Shown here: positions 1 to 5,115 of the stretch, one piece after another
How the letters are laid out: each line of letters starts with the position of its first letter
Numbering within the stretch: position 1 is the first letter of the stretch
Source: Alphaproteobacteria bacterium
GTDB lineage: Bacteria; Pseudomonadota; Alphaproteobacteria; UBA2136; UBA6156
DNA: 5,792 nucleotides
Direction: 5' to 3'
Assembly: GCA_027490875.1 (NCBI GenBank)
Contig: JAIXXE010000143.1
Coordinates: forward strand, 1-5,792
Notes under the pieces: model-generated
Databases searched by the model: none
Seen by the model: only the letters and a program-made list of their open reading frames with translations
What the model was told of the DNA's origin: nothing
Translations under genes and position numbers: made by a program

Positions 1-747
1 CAGCAACAGCCCCGCCAAACCCCACCAGTGGGTGCGGTGAATAATCAGCCCGTGGTAACGGCCCGCCAACACCAAAAAGACCAAACCACCCGCCACACCG
101 CCAAACCAACCCGCGCGGCCGCCCGCCAAGATTAAAACAAACAGCCCTAAAGCAGCCACCGGCAACACCAACCGGCGCGCCAACGGCTCGCCTTCCCGCG
201 ACTTAAGCATGGCGTGGGCCCACACAAACGGCAGCAGCACGGCCAGTACGCTGCTGACAAAGTTAAGCCGGTAGGGCGAAGTGGCCTTGTCGGCCCCATG
301 CAGCGCGGTGGCCAGTTGCAGGTTGCCGCTGAGGGCATCGGCCAGCGTGAGGCCGCAAAGGACCATGGTACTGATGGCCAGCGTTTTTAGCAGCAGTTCC
401 AGCGCCACGCCGGGCATTTCGCGCAGCGTTAAAAACAAGAGGCCGCACCCCAACGCCACCAACACCAATTGACCCCACTTATCCAGCGCGTTCACGGGGA
501 ATGGCCCCAGCCCAACACCCGCCAAGGCCGCCAACAGAAACCCCACAATCAGCATGGTTGGAATATTGTTAAACAAAAGCTTAACAGAGACCCGCAGCGA
601 TTCATCCTTGGTTGCCATCAGCCCCGTGATAATCCCCAGCAGCAGCAGCCCGCCGACCAGGCTCTTGCCCACGATAATCAGGGGCATGCACAGGCCAATC
701 AGCACGGCACTGACCCGCCAAAGGAGAAACTTTTCTTCCATCAACAT
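1..747 (-). CDS. Polytopic membrane protein, O-antigen ligase/polymerase (Wzy_C/WaaL-like) family, C-terminus cut by window edge
   Basis: The reading frame is open from ATG at 747 to the left edge (249 codons, no stop), so only the N-terminal part is visible. It is dominated by hydrophobic segments at about residues 12-44, 62-80, 93-108, 114-137, 162-181, 193-208 and 213-228, separated by short charged loops. That gives six or more membrane spans. A GGRAGWFGG segment at 209-217, at the start of a span, resembles the S/G-R-G/A motif typical of the O-antigen ligase superfamily, whose members transfer or polymerise polysaccharide at the periplasmic face of the inner membrane. The catalytic periplasmic loop would lie in the missing part, so ligase, polymerase or another role cannot be decided. 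ATG at 741 is an alternative start; neither has a clear Shine-Dalgarno sequence. The gene is divergent from glyS. The family call is from the general pattern only. Confidence 0.6.
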   Translation of the reverse strand, partial: MLMEEKFLLWRVSAVLIGLCMPLIIVGKSLVGGLLLLGIITGLMATKDESLRVSVKLLFNNIPTMLIVGFLLAALAGVGLGPFPVNALDKWGQLVLVALGCGLLFLTLREMPGVALELLLKTLAISTMVLCGLTLADALSGNLQLATALHGADKATSPYRLNFVSSVLAVLLPFVWAHAMLKSREGEPLARRLVLPVAALGLFVLILAGGRAGWFGGVAGGLVFLVLAGRYHGLIIHRTHWWGLAGLLL

Positions 748-755
748 AAAGAGAG

Positions 756-783
756 AGTATGCTAGATGGTTGAACGTTGACAA
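756..783 (-). promoter_or_regulatory. Putative sigma70-type promoter for the membrane-protein gene
   Basis: On the minus strand, TTGTCA (783-778, 5 of 6 to TTGACA) and CATACT (761-756, 4 of 6 to TATAAT) are separated by 16 bp. The predicted transcription start falls near 749, only a couple of bases before ATG 747, so the mRNA would be nearly leaderless. This agrees with the lack of a Shine-Dalgarno sequence. It is predicted from consensus matching only. Confidence 0.35.
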
Positions 784-813
784 TGAAAAAATAGCAGACG
801 GTGCTGGCTTGGC

Positions 814-842
814 TTGCCATTGCTTTTGGCCTAGTTTATAGT
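814..842 (+). promoter_or_regulatory. Putative sigma70-type promoter for glyS
   Basis: TTGCCA (814-819, 5 of 6) and TATAGT (837-842, 5 of 6) are separated by the optimal 17 bp, making this the best promoter match in the window. Transcription would start near 848-849, giving glyS a leader of about 115 nt. It is divergent from the minus-strand promoter at 756-783; the two -35 elements are 30 bp apart. Confidence 0.55.
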
Positions 843-847
843 GAATT

Positions 848-892
848 ATGACGATGAGAACTTATGTTGCTGCCAGCGGCGTTGGGCGATAG
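848..892 (+). CDS. Possible 14-codon leader peptide upstream of glyS (MTMRTYVAASGVGR)
   Basis: ATG at 848 lies 5 bp after the predicted -10 box, so it would be at or next to the 5' end of the transcript. A second in-frame ATG is at 854. The frame ends at TAG 890-892. Two of its last four sense codons are glycine (GGC 878-880, GGG 884-886), and the GGG and stop codons lie inside the hairpin at 884-895. Glycine codons ahead of a terminator-like hairpin in front of a glycyl-tRNA synthetase gene suggest an attenuation leader, but an ORF this short can occur by chance. No Shine-Dalgarno sequence is possible if transcription starts where predicted. Confidence 0.25.
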   Translation: MTMRTYVAASGVGR

Positions 893-903
893 CCCCTCTT
901 TTT
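884..903 (+). terminator. Weak terminator-like hairpin in the glyS leader (possible attenuator)
   Basis: GGGC (884-887), loop GATA, and GCCC (892-895) form a 4-bp all-GC stem followed by CTCTTTTT ending at 903. The stem is shorter than that of typical intrinsic terminators, so termination may be weak. The 5' arm can alternatively pair through CGTTGGG (880-886) with CCCAACG (939-945), 18 nt before the glyS start, which would exclude the hairpin. A regulatory role is inferred. Confidence 0.25.
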
Positions 904-962
904 GTGTTTGCCCTGTTGTTTTAGTTTAATCCTTTGAACCCAACGAACTTCGAGACCTCGCT

Positions 963-2363
963 ATGCCCATTCAGGATATGAAAACTTTGGTTGCCCTGTG
1001 CCAACGCCGTGGCTTTATCTTTCAAAGCGCCGATATTTACGGCGGTATGAAGGGGCTTTACGACTTTGGCCCTTTGGGTGTGGAGCTAAAAAATAATATC
1101 AAGGCGGCGTGGTGGCGCGCCATGGTTTATGCACGCGATGACATGGAAGGCCTTGATGGTGCCATTATTGGCCACCCGCTGATGTTTAAGTACAGCGGCC
1201 ATACCGAGACCTTCAACGACCCCTTAACCGAATGCCTGGATTGCCAAGCCCGCATGCGGACCGATAAAATGGCCGACCCAAGCGTGTGTGAAACCTGCGG
1301 CAGCAAAAACCTGCTACCGCCCCGTGCCTTTAACATGATGTTTAAAATGCAATACGGCCCAACTGAAGGCAGCGGCAGCGAGGCCTACTTACGCCCCGAA
1401 ACGGCGCAGCACATCTTTACCAACTTCAAGAACGTGCTCGATACCACCAGCCGTAAGCTGCCTTTCGGGATTGCCCAAATGGGCAAGGCCTACCGCAACG
1501 AAATTATCGCACGGAACTTTATCTTTCGGGTGCGTGAGTTTGAACAGATGGAAATTGAATATTTTGTGATGCCGGGGCAAGACGAGGCCGCCCATGAGGC
1601 ATGGTTGGAAACCCGTTTGGCATGGTGGGAGAGCATTGGTGTGTCGCGCAGCCGCATCAAGATTAAAGATGTGGCCAAGGGTGACCTTGCCCACTACAGC
1701 AAGCGCACCTACGACCTGGAGTACGCCTTCCCGCATGGTTATGATGAAATTGAAGGGATTGCCAACCGTACCGACTTTGACCTTGGCAACCATACCAAGC
1801 ATCAAGCCGAGCTAAACCTGACCGCCAAGGTGACACCCAACAACCACAGCAATGCCCGCCTGGCGGTGCAGATTGATGAAGACCCTGAAGCTGCAGCCAA
1901 GGGCATCAATGGCCCCAAACGCTGGGTGGTGCCCTTTGTGATTGAACCAAGTGCAGGGGTTGAGCGCGCCATGCTGGCCGTGCTGTGCGAGGCCTATACC
2001 GAAGAGGCGTTGGAAGGTGGCGACAGCCGCACGGTGCTGAAGTTCAAACCGCACCTTGCGCCGATTAAGGCGGCCGTGATGCCCCTTGCCCGCAACAAGC
2101 CCGAGCTGGTGGCTAAGGCGCAAGAACTTAAAAATAGCCTGCAAAAGTTAGGCTTGGGGCGGATTATGCTGGATACCTCGGGCAACGTTGGCAAGGCCTA
2201 CCGTAAGCATGACGAGGTTGGCACCCCGCTGTGCATCACGGTGGATTTTGACAGCCTGACCGACCAGCAGGTGACCGTGCGCGACCGCGACACGATGACG
2301 CAAATCCGTTTGCCGATTGCAGAGCTGAACGCCTATGTGCGGGGCGTGGTTGAAGGTAACTAA
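963..2363 (+). CDS. glyS: Glycine--tRNA ligase, alpha2 (single-chain, class II) type
   Basis: This cytoplasmic enzyme charges tRNA-Gly with glycine using ATP. The 466-residue length fits the homodimeric bacterial GlyRS family (about 460-510 residues), not the GlyQ alpha or GlyS beta subunits. An N-terminal DIYGGMKGLYDFGPLGVELK stretch (24-43) corresponds to the conserved class II entry region. A zinc-ribbon-like insertion has two CxxC pairs (C91/C94 and C109/C112). The RPETAQ block is at 144-149. Motif 2 spans 174-201, with YRNE at 177-180 and REFEQMEIEYF at 191-201. A GIANRTDFDL block (265-274) is followed by motif 3, EPSAGVERAML (328-338). The anticodon-binding domain runs from about 365 to 462, with GKAYRKHDEVGTP and VTVRDRDTM visible. 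From memory of homologues, residue 150 (His in AQHIF) is usually Gly. The start is fixed by homology at the N-terminus; the upstream Shine-Dalgarno signal is weak (CGAGA at 951-955). It is monocistronic in this window. Confidence 0.96.
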   Translation: MPIQDMKTLVALCQRRGFIFQSADIYGGMKGLYDFGPLGVELKNNIKAAWWRAMVYARDDMEGLDGAIIGHPLMFKYSGHTETFNDPLTECLDCQARMRTDKMADPSVCETCGSKNLLPPRAFNMMFKMQYGPTEGSGSEAYLRPETAQHIFTNFKNVLDTTSRKLPFGIAQMGKAYRNEIIARNFIFRVREFEQMEIEYFVMPGQDEAAHEAWLETRLAWWESIGVSRSRIKIKDVAKGDLAHYSKRTYDLEYAFPHGYDEIEGIANRTDFDLGNHTKHQAELNLTAKVTPNNHSNARLAVQIDEDPEAAAKGINGPKRWVVPFVIEPSAGVERAMLAVLCEAYTEEALEGGDSRTVLKFKPHLAPIKAAVMPLARNKPELVAKAQELKNSLQKLGLGRIMLDTSGNVGKAYRKHDEVGTPLCITVDFDSLTDQQVTVRDRDTMTQIRLPIAELNAYVRGVVEGN

Positions 2364-2372
2364 AAGCGCGGG

Positions 2373-2924
2373 TTACTGGGCTGGCGCGGCGGCCGATGCC
2401 TGCCAGTTGGCCCAGTCGCGCTCGCCAACCACCGCATAGGTGATGGTGAGGCTGGGGTTCAGCACATAGGTGCTTGGCAGGGCCTTGGCCGAAAGGGCTT
2501 CGCGCGTAACGATGCCGCGCGGGTCGTGCCAGATTTCCACCCCCTGCCCCCACGACTGCTGACGCAGAAAATCCTTCACCACCGTGGCCGAGGCATCGGT
2601 GGCAATTGCCACAACCCGGGCACGGCCACTGCGGCCCAAGGCATCGAGTGTGGGCATTTCGGCCAAGCAGGGCGTGCACCACGTGGCCCAGATATTCAGC
2701 ACCACCGGCAGCGAGTTGGCGGGTGATTCCTGCAATGCCGCAAAGGGTTGAGGAGCACCATCGAGCGTTTGAACGCTTAGCTCCGCCACATTCTGGCCCA
2801 GCGTATGGCGCAGTACGGCCTCGGCGGGGTTGGGGGCGCTGTCGCACCCACCCAGCCCCACCAGCACGGCCAGTGCCGGCGCAACCGTAACGGCCAGCAA
2901 CCCGCCGCGTAACCCCCCAAGCAT
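2373..2924 (-). CDS. TlpA-like thioredoxin-fold lipoprotein (periplasmic thiol:disulfide oxidoreductase)
   Basis: The 183-residue protein has a signal sequence with a hydrophobic stretch at about 9-24 and an LGGC lipobox, placing the lipidated cysteine at C27. Asp28 at position +2 is the known Lol-avoidance residue in enterobacteria, which suggests anchoring in the inner membrane facing the periplasm. The redoxin/TlpA domain spans about 42-175. It has VVLNIWATWCTPC at 74-86 (redox pair C83/C86), the following EMP at 89-91, and the cis-proline loop ALPSTYVLNP with P150. TlpA/ResA/DsbE proteins reduce or shuffle disulfides, for example in cytochrome c maturation; the substrate here is unknown. 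The ATG overlaps the hflC stop as TAATG with no visible Shine-Dalgarno, which implies translational coupling. The gene is last in the hflK-hflC operon and converges on glyS with 9 bp between stops. Confidence 0.88.
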   Translation of the reverse strand: MLGGLRGGLLAVTVAPALAVLVGLGGCDSAPNPAEAVLRHTLGQNVAELSVQTLDGAPQPFAALQESPANSLPVVLNIWATWCTPCLAEMPTLDALGRSGRARVVAIATDASATVVKDFLRQQSWGQGVEIWHDPRGIVTREALSAKALPSTYVLNPSLTITYAVVGERDWANWQASAAAPAQ

Positions 2925-3787
2925 TATGGTTTAACGAACTTATCAAGCACTTCGGCGGAGGAGTCGAGGACCATCAGGGTGCTGCTGGGCGTAAGGGCGG
3001 CATGATAGACTTCAAGGCTGCGGGTGAGCTTGTAAAAGTCGGGGTCACGGCTAAAAGCTTGGCCGGTGATGCGCATGCTCTGGCCGTCGCCCTGCCCTTT
3101 CAGGGTTTGGGATTCGCGGGTCGCTTCGGCAAGGATAATGGTGCGTTCCTTTTCGGCCTCAGCTTCAATCTTTACCGCTTCCTCTTGCCCTTCGGCGCGG
3201 AGTTCCAGCGCTTCCTTCTGCCGCTCGGCGCGCATCCGGCGGAAAACGCTCTCGCTGTTGGCTTCGGGCAGGTCGGCCCGCTTGAGGCGGACATCGACCA
3301 CTTCAATGCCCATCCCACGGCTGGCCGATTTTACACGGGTGAGGATTTTGGCCATTACATCGTCGCGCTTGTCATCCACCAGTTCCACCAGCCGCACGTT
3401 GGCCACCTCTTCGCGCAGGGCGCTGTTCACGATGGTATCGAGCCGCAGCTGCGCGGTTGCGACGGTGCGCACACTGATGAAGAATTGGCTGGTGTCGGTA
3501 ATCCGCCAGCGGGTGAAGCTGTCGACCATCACGCGTTCTTTATCGAGGGTCTGAACTTCTTCGGCAGGGCTGTCGGTTTCCAAGATGCGTTTGTCGAACA
3601 CCACTGCTTGATGCAAAAAGGGCACCTTGATGTGCAGGCCGGGTTCGTCGACTTCCCGCACAATCTGGCCCAGCGAAACCACCATGACCTGCTGGGTTTG
3701 ACTGACCGTGAAAAACATATTGCCAAGCAGCACCAAGGCCGCAAAAGCGCCAAAGGCCCAGAGGGGGTTGAACCGTAATGCAGTCAT
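2924..3787 (-). CDS. hflC: HflC, SPFH-family modulator of FtsH protease
   Basis: HflC pairs with HflK in an inner-membrane, periplasm-facing cage around the FtsH protease and limits its access to membrane substrates. The 287 residues match the family length (about 290-330). One N-terminal transmembrane segment (about 9-28) serves as a signal anchor. It is followed by the SPFH/band 7 domain, with EPGLHIKVPF at 48-57, FDKRIL just after it, and the TLDKERVMVDSFTRWRI stretch. A long charged helix holds RRMRAERQKEALELRAEGQE and the following Ala/Glu/Lys-rich coiled coil typical of HflC. The C-terminus has DPDFYKLTRSLEVY. The start ATG lies 2 bp after the hflK stop and has an AGAGGG Shine-Dalgarno sequence (3802-3797) inside the hflK end. 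Its stop codon overlaps the next gene's start. Confidence 0.95.
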   Translation of the reverse strand: MTALRFNPLWAFGAFAALVLLGNMFFTVSQTQQVMVVSLGQIVREVDEPGLHIKVPFLHQAVVFDKRILETDSPAEEVQTLDKERVMVDSFTRWRITDTSQFFISVRTVATAQLRLDTIVNSALREEVANVRLVELVDDKRDDVMAKILTRVKSASRGMGIEVVDVRLKRADLPEANSESVFRRMRAERQKEALELRAEGQEEAVKIEAEAEKERTIILAEATRESQTLKGQGDGQSMRITGQAFSRDPDFYKLTRSLEVYHAALTPSSTLMVLDSSAEVLDKFVKP

Positions 3788-3789
3788 GA

Positions 3790-4986
3790 TTATTGGCCCT
3801 CTGTTGGGTTGGCTGCCGGGCGCGGCAGGCGGTCGAGTGGGAGATACGGCAACACGCTTTGGGTGCCGCGGCCCGTGACAATCACCTTGGGCAAGGCTGG
3901 CAGTACGGCCTCCATGGTTTCCAAATAAAGCCGCTGTTTGGTCACGGCGGGGTTGGCCTGATAGGCTTCCACCTGCGCGTTAAAGCGGGCGGCATCCCCT
4001 AAGGCCTGCGCGACGCGCGCGGTTTTGTAGGCTTCGGCCTCCTGCATCAGCCGTGCGGCTTCCCCACGGGCGAGCGGCACAATCTGGTTGGCGTACCCGA
4101 TGGCCTCGTTCTTCATTTTTTCGGCATCGGCGCTGGCGGCCTGAACGTCGCGGAAGGCGTCAATCACTTCAGAGGGTGGGTTAACCTGTTGCAACTGCAA
4201 GCCTACCACCAACACACCGGCGCCGTAGCGATTCAGCACCCGCTGCAGCAGGTCGCGGGCCTCGTTGGTGATTTTAACCTTGTTGCTGGTCAGGGCGTCA
4301 TCGATGCTATGGCGGCCAATGATCTCGCGCATCACGCTTTCGGCCACATCGGCCACGGTGCGTTCGGGGTTGGCAAGGTTAAACAGAAACGCGCTGGGGT
4401 TCACAATGCGCCATTGCACGGTGAAATCGAGATCGACGATGTTTTGGTCTTTGGTCAGCATCAGGCTTTCAGCCAGCACATCTTGGGTGGTGCCGTTAAC
4501 ATTCCGAAAGCCAATCGCCAGCTGATTGACCCGCTGGACTGGCAGCTTCTGCACGCGTTCGAGCGGCCATGGCAGGTGGTAGTTCAGGCCAGGCTCCACG
4601 GTGCGCTGGTAGGCGCCAAAGCGCGTGACGACGCCCTGTTCCTCGGGGGCCACAATAAAAAAGCCGAACATGAGCCACAGGGCCAGCAGGCCGAGCGCGG
4701 CCCATTCGGGCGCAAACCCGCCGGGCAGGCTGAACCCGCCACCGCTGCCACCACCACCCGAGCGACCGCCGCCTAGGAATGACGACATCTTTTCGCGCAT
4801 CTGGTTGACCATCTCTTCAAGATCGGGCTGGGCGGAAGGGCCATTGCCCGCGCGGCCTTGGCCCACGGGTTTAGGCGCAGCGCTGGGGCCTTGCGCAGGG
4901 CGCTTGTTGGCAGTCTTGCCCCACGGGCCTTGACCGTTTTGCCACGCGAACAGGCGCGACCATGCATGAGATGTACGAGCAATCAT
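3790..4986 (-). CDS. hflK: HflK, SPFH-family modulator of FtsH protease
   Basis: This is the partner of HflC in the HflKC complex, which associates with FtsH in the inner membrane. At 398 residues it is within the family range. The N-terminal cytoplasmic region is Gly/Pro/Gln-rich, with GQGPWG at 18-23, PDLEEMVNQMREKM at 54-67 and a glycine-rich linker at 72-84. One membrane span lies at about 94-112. The SPFH/band 7 domain starts at VAPEEQGVVTRFG (112-124) and includes EPGLNYHLPWPLE and the DQNIVDLDFTVQWRI stretch. A coiled-coil segment rich in Ala/Glu follows (AEKMKNEAIGYANQIVPLARGEA region), then a C-terminus with LYLETMEAVLPALPKVIV. An in-frame TAG (4998-4996) lies four codons upstream of ATG 4986, and the next Met is residue 59, so the start is well constrained. 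No Shine-Dalgarno is evident. It is first in an operon with hflC and the TlpA-like gene; the DegP-type protease often found near hflKC is not in this window. Confidence 0.95.
   Translation of the reverse strand: MIARTSHAWSRLFAWQNGQGPWGKTANKRPAQGPSAAPKPVGQGRAGNGPSAQPDLEEMVNQMREKMSSFLGGGRSGGGGSGGGFSLPGGFAPEWAALGLLALWLMFGFFIVAPEEQGVVTRFGAYQRTVEPGLNYHLPWPLERVQKLPVQRVNQLAIGFRNVNGTTQDVLAESLMLTKDQNIVDLDFTVQWRIVNPSAFLFNLANPERTVADVAESVMREIIGRHSIDDALTSNKVKITNEARDLLQRVLNRYGAGVLVVGLQLQQVNPPSEVIDAFRDVQAASADAEKMKNEAIGYANQIVPLARGEAARLMQEAEAYKTARVAQALGDAARFNAQVEAYQANPAVTKQRLYLETMEAVLPALPKVIVTGRGTQSVLPYLPLDRLPRPAANPTEGQ
3797..3802 (-). promoter_or_regulatory. Ribosome binding site of hflC
   Basis: AGAGGG lies 9 nt before the hflC ATG, within the last codons of hflK. 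It is the clearest Shine-Dalgarno sequence I found and supports the 3787 start. Confidence 0.6.
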
Positions 4987-5047
4987 GCCGCTACACTAGA
5001 GTTTACCGCCGGAACGTCAAGCCCCCCCGTGCGATTAAAGTAGCGGC
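4987..5047. repeat. Perfect 8-bp inverted repeat flanking the hflK promoter
   Basis: GCCGCTAC at 4987-4994 and GTAGCGGC at 5040-5047 are exact reverse complements, with 53 bp between equivalent positions. One arm abuts the hflK ATG and overlaps the putative -10 box; the other lies 20 bp upstream of the -35 box. It could be a two-site operator, or chance: an 8-bp match in about 130 bp is not very rare. Confidence 0.4.
4993..5020 (-). promoter_or_regulatory. Putative promoter of the hflK-hflC-tlpA-like operon
   Basis: On the minus strand, TTGACG (5020-5015, 5 of 6) and TAGTGT (4998-4993, 3 of 6) are separated by 16 bp. Transcription would start at about 4986-4987, essentially on the hflK ATG, consistent with the lack of a Shine-Dalgarno sequence. 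The -10 match is weak, and readthrough from the upstream glycine-rich gene is an alternative. Confidence 0.35.
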
Positions 5048-5115
5048 GCCTGTGGGCTTGGCTGAACGAGAATGGTGGGACGCTGGAGCGCGCGGAGCCC
5101 TAGGTCCTACGCCTA
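5048..5115. other. Intergenic spacer without a recognised signal
   Basis: This lies between the glycine-rich gene's stop and the hflK promoter region. I see no strong hairpin with a T-tract on the minus strand, so there is no supported terminator for the glycine-rich gene. A CCTAGG palindrome near 5099 is too short to interpret. Confidence 0.3.

Noticed and set aside
469..841. Small plus-strand frames upstream of glyS (469-765 and 554-841)
   Set aside because: They lie mostly opposite the membrane-protein gene, whose hydrophobic segments are coherent; their translations are low-complexity Gln/Pro or Ser-rich.
1389..1805. 138-codon minus-strand frame inside glyS
   Set aside because: It lies opposite the conserved GlyRS motif 2 region, and its composition reflects the complementary strand.
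2236..2946. 236-codon minus-strand frame overlapping the TlpA-like gene and the glyS end
   Set aside because: Arg/Cys/Gly-rich out-of-frame translation; the overlapping frame with lipobox and WCTPC is the real gene.
3002..3778. 258-codon plus-strand open frame opposite hflC
   Set aside because: It is a shadow of hflC: the minus-strand product has full family features and this translation shows no recognisable domain.
4189..4776. 195-codon plus-strand open frame opposite hflK
   Set aside because: Antisense to the clear SPFH domain of HflK; His/Ala/Gln-rich translation with no domain signature.
5021..5029. Run of seven C bases between the putative hflK -35 and the upstream repeat arm, as a phase-variation tract
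   Set aside because: Seven bases is short for slippage, and it lies outside the promoter spacer, so a length change would not obviously alter expression.
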